The notes under the pieces are model-generated. The model saw nothing but the letters and a program-made list of their open reading frames with translations, ran no database searches and was not told the DNA's origin. Below are positions 11,508 to 23,900 of a stretch of DNA of 64,000 bases, piece after piece. The stretch is from positions 28,014,768 through 28,078,767 of the forward strand of contig NC_064831.1 of the NCBI RefSeq assembly GCF_024166365.1. The letters are read 5' to 3'. The position numbers and the translations under genes were made by a program. Each line of letters starts with the position of its first letter. Position 1 is the first letter of the stretch. The stretch is from Elephas maximus indicus. Taxonomy: Eukaryota > Chordata > Mammalia > Proboscidea > Elephantidae.

Positions 11508-11596
11508 TGAGGATGGCGCAGGACCAGTGTTTCGTTCTGTTGTACACAAGGTCGCTCTAATTTGGAAGCGACTCGACCGCACCTAACAACAACAAA
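11503..11596 (+). mobile_element. RTE (BovB-type) LINE 3' end fragment
   Basis: The segment contains 'gaggatggcgcaggaccag', 'cgttctgttgtacac' and 'gcgactcgaccgcacctaac' and ends in an AAC repeat. It matches the 3' ends near 40195-40394 and 59340-59672. Only about 90 bp remain, and its 5' edge coincides with the L1 copy 1 insertion site. Confidence 0.75.
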
Positions 11597-11629
11597 GAAA
11601 GAAAAATGTTACAAAGTAAACAGACATGT

Positions 11630-12310
11630 CATTGATTGCAAAAATACCCTGATTTCAAAAATGTTTGAATGACTAAACATGTGCATCTTAGAATCAATAA
11701 AATATGGGAATTTTTTAATCCACCTGGAATTGTTTTTTTTAAGCACGGTATGAAGTAAGGTCTAGTTACATTTTTCCCACTTGGATTCTCATCTGTCCCA
11801 GCTCGATTTAGTAAAAACTGTGCCCTTTCTCCCCTGACCAGTGCTGCCCCTGTCAAGTATCAAGTGTCCATATGTGTGTGGATATAATTCTGGGTTCCCT
11901 AATTCTATTCCATTGGCTTATTTGTCTGTCCCCCACACCAAATATCACAGTGCCTTAGTTACTATACTATAAAGGAAAAAAGTTTTGATGGGTGGTAAGC
12001 AAATCTTCCCAACTTGTTTTTCTTCTTCAGGGTAATCTTGGCCTTTGATATTTCTGAATAAATTTTAGAATAAGCTTGTCAAGTTATGCACAAAGGACCG
12101 TGCGGATTTTGATTCACAAGGCATTGACTCTCTAAGTGAACTTTGTCTTCTTCCTGATATTAAAGGGAAAGCATTTAACATATCACCACCAAATATGATG
12201 CTTGTTATGGATATTTTGGAGAATAAGAATGTTACCTTGTCTTCTAGTCTCAGTTTACTAAGAGTTCTTAATCAGAATGCAGTTATATCAGGTATTTTAT
12301 GTTACATCAT
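11630..12310 (-). mobile_element. Ancient L1 ORF2 fragment
   Basis: On the minus strand the segment resembles an L1 ORF2 interior. The stretch near 11865-11925 ('attctattccattggctta') corresponds to the same ORF2 region in the old L1 near 16620-16640. Many stops and indels are present, with no recognisable ends. Confidence 0.6.
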
Positions 12311-12765
12311 GTTATGATAAATGGCCAACAGCATCCCAGACAGCAATGTTTATTTTCTAGTCAACTGCCACTTGACTGCTAATATGCAACATAACACAAT
12401 TTTGGGTTATGACAGCACATCACTCCCAGGTACCAAATTTCTGAATTTGATAGGATAAAGGCTAAGGTGTTCTAACAAAGAGATCCCAATCGAAAGTAGT
12501 TTAACCAAAATCGTTTCTTTCTCACATAGCAGCCTACCCAATCTAGGTCCTCGGGGTGCTTTGTTATGTGCTGCCATTCAACTGAGGTTGTTTCGAATGT
12601 ACAAAACACTTTCCTCCCTAAAGAAAAAAAAAAAAAGGAAACGTGTTTTGAGAAATTTCAATACAAAAATTATTAATGCTACTTAAAATGGTGATGACTT
12701 TATGTGGCAGACTGTTAAATGTTCCTACAAAATCTATTCTTCCCTCTTCCCAAACACATGTCTAC
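12311..12765. other. No gene recognised
   Basis: About 450 bp with an A-rich run near 12625 and no recognisable coding or repeat signature. Confidence 0.45.
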
Positions 12766-13201
12766 TGTGATGGATAGTTACTGTGATGTCAACTTGGCTA
12801 GGCCAGTTATGTAATCAAACACTAATCAGGGTATTGCTGTGAATATATTTTGTTGATGTGGTTAACATCTAAAATTAGGTGACTTTAAGTAGAGGAGACT
12901 ACCCTTGATAATATAGGTGGACCTCATCCAATCATTTTAATGGTTTTAAGAACAAAAACTGAGGTTTCCTGGAGAGAAAATTCTGATTCAAGACTCTAAC
13001 ATGGAAACCCTGCTGAGTTTCCAGCCTGCCTGCATGCCCTACAGATTTCAGACTCAGCAGCCCCCACAATCGGGTAAGCCAATCACTTAAAATAAATCTC
13101 TTAGTATACACTACATATTATGTATTTGTGTGTGTGTGTGTGTGTGTGTATATATGCATATATCTTATTGGTTCTGTTTCTCTGGAGAACGCTGACAGAT
13201 A
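12766..13201 (+). mobile_element. LTR-like element (MaLR-like, family uncertain)
   Basis: Begins 'tgtgatggatag', contains 'gtcaacttggctaggcca' and 'ggtggacctcatccaatca', and ends 'tctctggagaacgctgaca' after an AATAAA and a TG/TA microsatellite. The layout resembles the TG...CA solo LTRs at 31479 and 43998. I found no clear TSD here, so the LTR assignment is an inference. Confidence 0.45.
13118..13160. repeat. (TG)n/(TA)n microsatellite
   Basis: Roughly twelve TG units followed by TA units, inside the LTR-like element. Confidence 0.9.
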
Positions 13202-13538
13202 GAGCTGCCCAGCTAGAGATCACATTTCTAAGCCTCCTTTGCTGCCAGATGTAGCTGTGTGACTTAGCTTGGGCCAACAGGAAGTGAAAGAAAGTTAAGT
13301 GTAACTTCCAGGTCATCTCTTTCTTATAAATAAGCTGCCTTCCCAGGACTTTGGCTGTTTTCTCCTTCCTGCAAAAGGCAAGCAGATATGCATGAACAAC
13401 TGTCTCCTTTGCCATGAGACCAGAAGAACTGGATGGTGCCCGGCTACCATTGCTGAATATTTTGATCAAAGATTTTACAGAGGAATTGTAATCAAAAGGT
13501 GGAAAATGCAGAACAGAATTTCAAATTCTAATGGACTC
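13202..13538. other. No gene recognised
   Basis: About 340 bp between an LTR-like element and an AfroSINE. A fragment near 13413-13450 ('gaccagaagaactggatgg') resembles part of the young L1 3'UTR (10971 onward), suggesting a small L1 scrap. Confidence 0.4.
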
Positions 13539-13705
13539 AAAAAAAAAAAAAAACATTGCTGTTGAGTCGGTTGCTACTCATAGTGACCCAATAGGACAGA
13601 ATAGAACTGTCCCATAGGGTTTCCAAGGAGCACCTGGTAGATTTGAACTGCTGACCCTGTTGATTAGCAGCTGTAGGTCTTAACTACTATACCGCCAGAG
13701 TTTCC
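13539..13705 (-). mobile_element. AfroSINE
   Basis: Reverse orientation: a poly-A run on the + strand side, then 'ttgctactcatagtgaccc', 'catagggtttccaaggagc', 'gattagcagctgtag' and the tRNA-like head ending near 'accgccagagtttcc'. Diverged by many substitutions. It is non-coding, transcribed by RNA polymerase III when active, and depends on a LINE partner. Confidence 0.9.
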
Positions 13706-14459
13706 AATGGACTCTAGACTTCCTAGTGACATGAAGGTTGAATGAACCCCTGAAACTATTGTCTTGAGATAATCTTTGAACCTTAAACCAAAAATATCCC
13801 CTCAAGTCATTTTAGAGCCAAACAATAGTTCAGCATAACTAGTAAAAAATGTCTGCCTTGAGCATTATGCTCTTTTAAGAACTGCCTATATGTGATGAAG
13901 GGGACAACAGTGACACAAAAGATTAGGTAGGAGCCTTACAGGGCAGTGAGTTTATCTCAATGAGGGAGGAACAACTCAGAAAAGGAGGATGAGAATGGTT
14001 GCACAACTTGAATGTAATCAATGTCACTAAATTGTACATGTAGAAACTGTTTAATTGGCATATGTTTTTCTGTGCATATTCACAACAACAAGAGCAAAAT
14101 AAATTTTAGAAAAAAAGCGGGGAGGGGACGGAGAAGCAGGCATGCAAGCAATCCGGTTTTGAACTTTGTACATGCAGGTGAAGATAAAGACCTTGTCTGT
14201 TCTTAATTTGCCTACTCCACTCCATTAGCACAAACACCTTTGGGACAAGACTTTTTATCATCAATCAGTAAAATAACCAGTATTTTGCATGATTGTATTT
14301 TACACTCTGTAAAAAGTAAATTGCAAAATGCCGATTTCAGTATCTCCATTGGAAGCCAATAGTGTTCAATTGTCTAGAAAATAATGGCTGGAAATGGATT
14401 TACGGAAACCAAACCAACTGTTTAGGCATTTTCTAGTTTTACTTTCTCAACCCCTATAT
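13706..14459. other. No gene recognised
   Basis: About 750 bp of AT-rich sequence. A 61-codon frame at 14021-14206 has no recognisable features. Confidence 0.45.
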
Positions 14460-14535
14460 TTAAGCCTAACAAACATTTATTGAGTGCCTACTTTTTGTAC
14501 CAGACATTATAAAAGGTACTGGGAAACAATAATCA
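14460..14535 (-). repeat. MIR/L2-type repeat scrap
   Basis: 'acatttattgagtgcctac' followed by 'ggtactgggaaacaa' resembles the 3' end shared by MIR and L2-type repeats. It is short and diverged. Confidence 0.45.
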
Positions 14536-15542
14536 GTAAGAACATTAAGTCTGGTCTTAAAAAAAATTATTTATTGTGCTTTAGGTGAGAGTTTAGAAAT
14601 TGAGTCAGTCTCTCATACAAAAAGCCATACATACCCTGCCGTGCACTCCCAGCTGCTCTCCCTTTAATGACACAGCACATTCCTCCTCTCCACCCTGTAC
14701 TCCCTGTGTCCATTCAACCAGCTCCTGTCCGCCTCTGCTTTCTCATCTTGCCATCAGACAGGAGTCACCTACATAGTCTAATGTGTCTACTTGAGCCATA
14801 AATTTTGCTCCTCACTAGCATTACTGTCTATCTTATGGTCCAGGCCAATCCCTGTCTGAAGAGTTGGTTTCGGGAATAGTTCCAATCTTTGGGACCATGA
14901 CCTCCAGGGTCCTTCTAGTCTCGGTCAGACCATTTAGTCTGGTCTTTTTATGAGAATTTGGGGACTGCATCCCACTGCTCTCCTGCTCCCTCAGGGGTTC
15001 ACTGTTGTGTTCCCTATCAGGGCACTCATCGATTGTAGCCAGGCACGATCTAGTTCTTTTGGTCTCAGGCCGATGTAGTCTCTGGTTTATGTGGCTCTTT
15101 CTGTCTCTTGGGCTCATAATTACCTTGTGTCTTTGGTGTTCTTCATTCTTCTTTGCTCCAGGTGGGTTGAGACCCATTGATGCATCTTACATGGCCGCTT
15201 GATAGCATTTAAGAATCCAGAAGCCACTCCCCAAAGTGGGATGCAGAATGTTTTCTTAATAGATTTTATTATGCCAATTGACTTAGATATTCCCTGAAAC
15301 CATGGTCCCCAAAACCCTGCCCCTGCTACACTGGCCTTCGAAGCGTTCAGTTTATTCAGAAAACTTCTTTATCTTCAGTTTAGTCCAGTTGTGCTGACCT
15401 CGCCTGTATTGTGTTGTCTTTCCCTTCACCTAAAATAATTCTTATCTACTACCTAATTACTGAAAACCCCTCTTCCCTCCCTCCCTGCCCCCTCTCATAA
15501 CCATCGAAGAGTATTTTTTCTCTGTTTAAACTATTTCTCCAG

Positions 15543-18500
15543 TTATTGTAAAAGTGGTCTTATACAATATTTGTCCTTTGGCAACTGACTAATTTCACTC
15601 AGCATAATGCCTTCCAGATTCCTCCATGTTATGAAATGTTCCACAGATTCATCACTGTTCTTTATTGATGAATAGTATTCCATTGTGTAAACATAAAATT
15701 ATTTATTTATCCGTCGAGGGGCACCTTAGTTGCTTCCATCTTTTTGCTGTTATAAACAGTGCAGCAATGAATATGGGTGTGAATCTATCTGTTCGTGTAA
15801 AGGCTCTTAATTCTCTAGGATATATTCCAAGGAGTGGGACTGCTGGATAGTTTTTAAGGAAGCACCAAATCGATTTCCAAAGTGGTTGTACCATTTTACA
15901 TTCCCATCAGCAGTACATAAGTGTTCCAATCTCTCCACAGCCTCTCCAACATTTATCCTTTTGTGTTTTTTGGATTAATGTCAGCCTTGTTGGAGTGAAA
16001 TGAAATCTCATCGTAGTTTTAATTTGCATTTCTCTAATGGCTAATGATCATGATTTCCTCATGTATCTGTTAGCTACCTGAATGTCTTTTTTAGCCGAGT
16101 GTCTGTTCGTATCTTTTATCCATTTTTTAATTGGGTTATTTGTCTTTTTGCAGTTGAGTTTTTGCAGTATCATGTACATTTTAGGGATCAGGTACTGATC
16201 AGAAATGTCATAGCTAAAAACTTTTTCCCAGTCTGTAGGTAGTCTTTTTACTCTTTTGGTGCAGTCTTGGGATGAGCATGTGTGTCTGATTTTCAGGCGC
16301 TCCCAATTATTTAGTTTTTCTTCTGCATTGTTAGTAATGTTTTGTATACTGTTTATGCCATGTATTAGGGCTCCTAACGTCTCTATTTTTTCTTCCATGA
16401 TCTTTATCGTTTTAGATTTTATATTTAGCTCTTTGACCCATTTTGAGTCAGTTTTTTGCATGGAGTGAGGTATGGGTCTTCTTTCATTTTTTTGCAGATG
16501 GATATGCAATTATGCCAGCACCATTTGTTAAAAAGACTGTCTTTTCCCCCATTTAACTGTTTTGGGGTCTCTGTCAAATATCAGCTGCTCATATGTGGAT
16601 GGATTTATGTCTGGATTCTCAATTCTGTTCCATTGGTCCATGTATCTGTTGCTGTACCAGTACCAGGCTGTTTTGACTACTGTGGCGGGATAATAGGTTC
16701 TAAAATCAGGTAGAGTAAGGCCGCCCACTTTGTTCTTCTTTTTCAGTAATACTTTACTTATCCAGGGCCTTTTTCCCTTCCATATGAAGCTGGTGATTTC
16801 TTTCTCCATCTCATTACAGAATGTTGTCGGAATTTGGATCGGAATTGCATTAAATGTATAGATCACTTTGGGTAGAATAGACATTTTTACAATGTTAAGT
16901 CTTCCTGTCCGTGAGCAAGGTATGTTTTTCCACTTACGCAGGTCTCTTTTGGTTTCTTGCAGAAGTGTTTTGTAGTTTTCTTTGTATAAGTCTTTTACAT
17001 CTCTGGTAAGATTTATTTGTAAGTATTTTATCTTCTTGCGGGCTACTGTAAATGGTATTGATTTGGTGGCTTCCTCTTTGATGTTCTTTTTGTTGCTGGG
17101 AGGAGTCCAACTAATTTTTGTACATTTATCTTGTATCCCAATACTCTGCTGAACACTTCTATTAGTTTCAGTAGTTTTTTTTTTTTTTTTTTTGAGGATT
17201 CCTTAGGGTTTTCTGTCTATAAGATCAAGTCATCTGCAAATAGAGATACATTTACTTCTTCCTTGCCAATCTGGATGCCCTTTTTTTCTTTATCTAGCCT
17301 AATTGCTCTGGCTAGGACCTCCAGCACAATGTCAAATAAAAGTGGTGATAAAGGGCGTCCCTCTTTGGTTCCCAGTCTCAAGGGGAATGCTTTCAGGCTC
17401 TCTCCATTTCGGATGATGCTGGCTATTGGCTTTGTATAAATGCCCTTTATTATGTTGAGGAATTTTCTTTCTATTCCTATTTTGCTGAGAGTTTTTGTCA
17501 TGAAAGGGTGTTGAACTTTGTCAAATGCCTTTTCTGCATCAGTTGATAAAATCATGTGATTCTTGTCTTTTGTTTTATTTGTGTGATGGATTGGATGAAT
17601 TGTTTTTCTAAAGTAGAACCATCACTGCAGACCTGGTATGAATCCCACTTGGTCATGGTGAATTATTTTGTTGATATGTTGTTGAATTCTATTGGCTAGA
17701 ATTTTGTTGAGGGTTTTTACATCTAAGCTCATGAGGGATACGGGTCTGTAATTTTCTTTTTTACTGGTGTCTTTACCTGGTTTTGGTATCAGGGATATGG
17801 TGGCTTCATAGAATGAGTTTGGGAGTATTCCATCCTTTTCTATGCTCTGAAATACCTTTAGTATTAGTGGCATTACCTCTTCTCTCAAAGTTTGGTAGAA
17901 CTCTGCAGTGAAGCCATCAGGGCCAGGGCTTTTATTTTGTTGGGAGTTTTTTGATTACCTTTTCAATCTCTTCTTTTGTTATGACTCTATTTAGTTGTTC
18001 TATCTCTGTGTTCGTTTAGGTAGGCAGTGTGTTTCTAGGAACTCATCCATTTCTTCTAGGTTTTCAATTTTGTTAGAGTACAATTTTTCATAGTAATCTG
18101 ATACGATTCTTTTAATTTCGGTTACATCTGTTATGATATTGCCCATCTTATTTCTTATTCGGGTTATTTGCTTCCTGTCCTGTTTTTCTTTTGTCAGTTT
18201 GGCCAATGGCTTATCAATTTTCTTGATTTTTTCAAAGAACCAGCTTTTATTCTTGTTAATTCTTTCAATTTTTTTCTGCATTCTATTTCATTTAGTTCTG
18301 CTCTAATTTTTATTATTTGTTTTCTTCTGGTGCCTGAGGGTTTCTTTTGTTGCTCCCTTTCTATTTGTTCAAGTTGTACGGATAATTCTTGGATTTGGGC
18401 CTGTTATTCTTTTTGGATGTGTGCGTTAATGATATAAATTGACCTCTGAACACTGCTTTTGCTGTGTCCCAAAGGTTCTGATAGGAAGTGTTTTCATTCT

Positions 18501-19325
18501 CATTGGATTCTATGAATTTCTTTATTCCATCTTTAATGTCTTTTATAATCCAGTCTTTTTTGAGCAGGGTATTGTTCAGTTTCCAAATGTTTGATTTCTT
18601 TCCCTGCTTTTTCTGTTATTGATTTCCACTTTTATGGCCTTATGGTCAGAGAAGATGCTTTGCAATATTTCAATGTTTTGGATTCTGCTAAGGCTTGCTT
18701 TATGACCTAATATGTGGTCTGTTCTAGAGAATGTTCCCTGTGCACTAGAAAAGAAAGTATACTTGCCTGCTGTTGGGTGCAGTGTTCTGTATATGTCTGT
18801 GAGGTCAAGTTGGTTGATTGCGGCATTTAGATCTTCTGTGTCTTTATTGAGCTTCTTTCTGGATGTCCTGCCCTTCAAAAGTGCTGTGTTGAAGTCTCCT
18901 ACTATTATTGTGGAGCTATCTCACTTTTCAATGCCAATAGAGTTTGTTTTATGTATCTTGCAGCCCTGTCATTGGGGGCATAAATATTTAATATGGTTAT
19001 ATCTTCTTCGTATATTGTCCCTTTAATCATTATATGGTGTCCTTCCTTATCCTTTATGATGGATTTAACTTGAAAGTCTATTTTGTCAGAAATTAATATT
19101 GCCACTCCTGCTTTTTTTTTGATTGTTGTTTGCTTGATATATTTTTTTCCATCCTTTGAGTTTTAGTTTGTTTGTGTCTCTAAGTCTAAGGTGTGTCTCT
19201 TACGGGCAGCATATAGATGGATCTTGTTTTTTAATCCATTGTGCCACTCTCTGTCTCTTTATTGGTGCACTTAGTCCATTCACATTCAGCATAATTATGC
19301 ATAGGTATGAATTCAGTGCTATCAT
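15543..19325 (-). pseudogene. Older L1 ORF2 remnant
   Basis: Starts at an ATG (19325) with the same opening region as the young copies and ends at a TAA (15543). Open pieces include the endonuclease end ('SDHKAIKVEINNRK', near 18600), the reverse transcriptase FADD box (near 17225) and the C-terminal Cys-rich area. It is interrupted by many frameshifts and stops, so it is a dead reverse transcriptase gene. It is useful as an outgroup for dating the young copies. Confidence 0.9.
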
Positions 19326-19758
19326 TTTGATGTCTTTTTTTGTGTGTTGTTGACAGTTTCTTTTCCCACTTAATTTTATGTGCTGAGTAGATTATATATT
19401 GTCCTTTTCATATTCGTTGTTGTTGATTTTGTTTCTGCTGAGTCTCTATTTTTTTCTTGTGTTTTATTTTGATGTGCAGGATAGTTTGTCTCCTTTCTGG
19501 TTACCTTATTATTTACCCCTATTTTTCTAAATTTAAACCTAACTTTTATTTCTCTGTATGGCCCATCTTCTTCTCCATGTGGAAGATCTATGACAACATT
19601 TCTTAGTCCCTCTTTATTGTTTTAAATGTTGTCTTCTTTTATATAATAACATTGCTGTTACCCTGTTTTGAGTTTGTTTTTGTTTTTGTTTTTTGAATCT
19701 TGCTTTGTTTTTTCAGTTTCCCTGTCTGGGTTGAGTCTTGATTGCCCTGCCCAGTGTT

Positions 19759-19953
19759 CTAGTCTGGGGTTGATACCAGATATTCTTGATTTGCTAACCA
19801 AAGAACTCCCTTCAGTATTTCTTGTAGTTTTGGTTTGGTTTTTACAAATTCCTTATCTGTTTAGCTGAAAATGTCCTAATTTCACCTTCATATTTAAGAG
19901 ACAGTTTTGCTGGACATAGGCTTCTTGGTTGGCAATTTTTCCTTCAATTTTTT
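19759..19953 (-). pseudogene. Older L1 ORF1, C-terminal remnant
   Basis: The last part of ORF1 of the older L1, from the copy 2 insertion to a TAG at 19759. Its end corresponds to 'QEILKDIVWSENQ' of the young copies. The upstream part is at 27414-28259. Confidence 0.8.
19940..19953 (-). repeat. Target-site duplication, left, of L1 copy 2
   Basis: 'tccttcaatttttt' here matches 27414-27427 exactly. It lies inside ORF1 of the older L1. Confidence 0.88.
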
Positions 19954-20889
19954 TTTTAACTTTTTTTTTTATTAACTTTTATTGAGCTTCAAGTGAACGT
20001 TTACAAATCAAGTCAGTCTGTCACATATAAGTTTACATACATCTTACTCCGTACTCCCACTTGCTCTCCCCCTAATGAGTCAGCCCTTCCAGTCTCTCCT
20101 TTCGTGACAATTTTGCCAGCTTCCCACTCTCTCTATCCTCCCATCCCCCCTCCAGACAGGAGATGCCAACACAATCTCAAGTGTCCACCTGATATCATTG
20201 GCTCACTCTTCATCAGCATCTCTCTCCCACCCACTGTCCAGTCCCTTTCATGTCTGATGAGTTGTCTTCGGGGATGGTTCCTGTCCTGTGCCAACAGAAG
20301 GTCTGGGGACCATGGCTGCCGGGATTCCTCTGGTCTCAGTCAGACCATTAAGTATGGTCTTTTTATGAGAATTTGGGGTCTGCATCCCACTGATCTCCTG
20401 CTCCCTCAGGGGTTCTCTGTTGTGCTCCCTGTCAGGGCAGTCATCGATTGTGGCCGGGCACCAACCAGTTCTTCTGGTCTCAGGATGATGTAGGTCTCTG
20501 GTTCATGTGGCCCTTTCTGTCTCTTGGGCTCTTAGTTGTCATGTGACCTTGGTGTTCTTCATTCTCCTTTGCTCCAGGTGGGTTGAGACCAATTGATGCA
20601 TCTTAGATGGCCGCTTGTTAGCATTTAAGACCCCAGATGCCACATTTCAAAGTAGGATGCAGAATGTTTTCATAATAGAATTATTTTGCCAGTTCACTTA
20701 GAAGTCCCCTTAAACCATGGTCCCCAAACCCCTGCCCTTGCTCCGCTGACCTTTGAAGCATTCATTTTATTCCGGAAACTTCTTTGCTTTTGATCCAGTC
20801 CAATTGAGCTGACCTTCCATGTATTGAGTGTTGTCCTTCCCTTCACCTAAAGCAGTTCTTATGTACTAATTAATCAATAAGAAACCCTC

Positions 20890-20911
20890 TCCCTCCCTCC
20901 CTCCCTCCCCC
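20890..20911 (-). repeat. G-tract (possible G-quadruplex), L1 copy 2 3'UTR
   Basis: Appears on the + strand as CCCTCCC repeats and gives four or more G-runs on the minus strand. Counterpart of 10548-10570. Confidence 0.75.
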
Positions 20912-20965
20912 AGTCATAACCACAAAAGTATGTGTTCTTCTCAGTTTATACTATTTCTCAAGATC

Positions 20966-23900
20966 TTATAATAGTGGTCTTATACAATATTTGTCCTTTT
21001 GCCTCTGACTAATTTCACTCAGCATAATGCCTTCCAGGTTCCTCCATGTTATGAAATGTTTCACAGATTCGTCACTGTTCTTTATCGATGCGTAGTATTC
21101 CATTGTGTGAATATACCACAATTTATTTACCCATTCATCCATTGATGGACACCTTGGTTGCTTCCAGCTTTTTGCTATTGTAAACAGAGCTGCAATAAAC
21201 ATGGGTGTGCATGTATCTGTTTGTGTGAAGGCTCTTGTTTCTCTAGGGCATATTCCGAGGAGTGGGATTTCTGGGTTGTATGGTAGTTCTATTTCCAACT
21301 GTTTAAGATAACGCCAGATAGATTTCCAAAGTGGTTGTACCATTTTACATTCCCACCAGCAGTGTATAAGAGTTCCAATCTCTCCGCAGCCTCTCCGACA
21401 TTTATTATTTTGTGTTTTTTGGATTAATGCCAGCCTTGTTGGAGTGAGATGGAATCTCATCGTAGTTTTAATTTGCATTTCTCTAATGGCTAATGATCGA
21501 GAGCATTTTCTCATGTATCTGTTAGCTGTCTGAATATCTTCTTTAGTGAAGTGTGTGTTCATATCCTTTGCCCACTTCTTGCTTGGGTTGTTTGTCTTTT
21601 TGTGGTTGAGTTTTGACGGAATCATGTAGATTTTAGAGATCAGGTGGTGGTCTGAGATGTCATAGCTGAAAATTCTTTACCAGTCTGTAGGTGGTCTTTT
21701 TACTCTTTTGGTGAAGTCTTTTTTTTTTTTTTTTTAGATGAGCATAGGTGTTGTTTGATTTTTAGGAGCTCCCAGTTATCGGGTTTCTCTTCGTCATTTT
21801 TGGTAATGTTTTGTATTCTGTTTATGCCATGTATTAGGGCTGCTAGGGTTGTCCCTATTTTTTCTGCGACGATCTTTATCGTTTTAGTCTTTATGTTTAG
21901 GTCTTTGATCCACTTGGAGTTAGTTTTTGTGCATGGTGTGAGGTATGGGTCCTGTTTCATTTTTTTGCAAATGGATATCCAGTTACGCCAGCACCATTTG
22001 TTAAAAAGACTATCGTTTCCCCAATTAACTGACACTGGGCCTTTGTCAAATATCAGCTGCTCATACGTGGATGGATTTATATCTGGGTTCTCAATTCTGT
22101 TCCATTGGTCTATGTGCCTGTTGTTGTACCAGTACCAGGCTGTTTTGACTACTGTGGCTGTATAATAGCTTCTGAAATCAGGTAGAGTGAGGCCTCCCAC
22201 TTTCTTCTTTTTCAGTAATGCTTGCTTATCCGAGGCTTCTTTCCCTTCCATATGAAACTGGTGATTTGTTTCTCTATCACCTTAAAAAATGACATTGGAA
22301 TTTGGATCGGAAGTGCGTTATATGTATAGATGGCTTTTGGTAGAATAGACATTTTTACTATGTTAAGTCTTCCTATCCATGAGCAAGGTATGTTTTTCCA
22401 CTTAAGTATACCCTTTTTAATTTCTTGTAGTAGAGCTTTGTAGTTTTCTTTGTATAGGTCTTTTACATCCTTGGTAAGATTTATTCCTAAGTATTTTATC
22501 TTCTTGGGGGCTACTGTGAATGGTATTGATTTGGTGATTTCCTCTTCGATGTTCTTTTTGTTGATGTAGAGGAATCCAAGTGATTTTTGTATGTTTATTT
22601 TATAACCTGAGACTCTGCCAAACTCTTCTATTAGTTTCAGTAGTTTTCTGGAGGATTCCTTAGGGTTTTCTGTGTATAAGATCATGTCATCTGCAAATAG
22701 AGATAATTTTAGTTCCTCCTTGCCAACCAGGATGCCTTTTATTTCTTTGTCTAGCCTAATTGCCCTGGCTAGGACTTCTAGCACGATGTTGAATAAGAGC
22801 AGTGATAAAGGGCATCCTTGTCTGGTTCCTGTTCTCAAGGGAAATGCTTTCAGCTTCTCTCCATTTAGAGTGATATTGGCTGTTCGCTTTGCATAGATGC
22901 CCTTTATTATGTTGAGGAATTTTCCTTCAATTCCTATTTTGCTAAGAGTTTTTATCATAAATGGGTGTTGGACTTTGTCAAATGCCTTTTCTGCATCAAT
23001 TGATAAGATCATGTGGTTTTTGTCTTTTATTTTATTTATGTGATGGATTACATTAATGGTTTTTCTGATATTAAACCAGCCTTGCATACCTGGTATAAAT
23101 CCCACTTGATCGTGGTGAATTATTTTTTTGATATGTTGTTGTATTCTATTGGCTAGAATTTTGTTGAGGATTTTTGCATCTATGTTCATGAGGGATATAG
23201 GCCTGTAATTTTCTTTTTTTGTAATGTCTTTACCTGGTTTTGGTATCAGGGAGATGGTGGCTTCATAGAATGAGTTGGGTAGTATTCCGTCCTTTTCTAT
23301 GCTTTGAAATACCTTCAGTAGTAGTGGGGTTAACTCTTCTCTGAAACTTTGGTAGAACTCTGCAGTGAAGCCGTCCGGGCCAGGGCTTTTTTTGTTGCGA
23401 GTTTTTTGATTACCGTTTCAATCTCTTTTTTTGTTATGGGTCTATTTAGTTGTTCTACTTCTGATTGTGTTAGTTTATGTAGGTAGTGTTTTTCTAGGAA
23501 TTCATCCATTTCTTCTAGGTTTGCAAATTTGTTAGAGTACAATTTTTCGTAATAATTTGATATGATTCTCTTAATTTCAGTTGGTTCTGTTGTGATGTGG
23601 TCCTTCTCGTTTCTTATTCGGGTTATTTGTTTCCTTTCCTGTATTTCTTTAGTCAGTCTAGCTAATGGTTTATCAATTTTGTTAATTTTTTCAAAGAACC
23701 AGCTTTTGGCTTTGTTAATTCTTTCAATTGTTTTTCTGTTCTCTAATTCATTTAGTTCAGCTCTAATTTTTATTATTTGTTTTCTTCTGGTGCCTGATGG
23801 ATTCTTTTGTTGCTCACTTTGTATTTGTTCAAGTTGTAGGGACAGTTCTCTGATTTTGGCTCTTTCTTCTTTTTGTATGTGTGCATTTATCAATATAAAT

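Larger units (their letters stand above)
14560..19953 (-). mobile_element. L1: Older L1, 3' part (split by L1 copy 2)
   Basis: Minus-strand L1 comprising the 3'UTR, all of ORF2 and the last part of ORF1. It is clearly diverged from the young copies. It stops at the insertion site of copy 2 and resumes at 27414. Reading across the gap gives continuous ORF1 homology, so the two parts were one element of about 7.5 kb. Its 3' end lies at a run of eight A on the + strand. No TSD could be found there. Confidence 0.93.

Noticed and set aside
16256-17439. Plus-strand open frames across the older L1
   Set aside because: They are antisense shadows of the minus-strand ORF2, rich in Phe, Leu and Ser as expected for the reverse of Lys/Asn-rich coding sequence.
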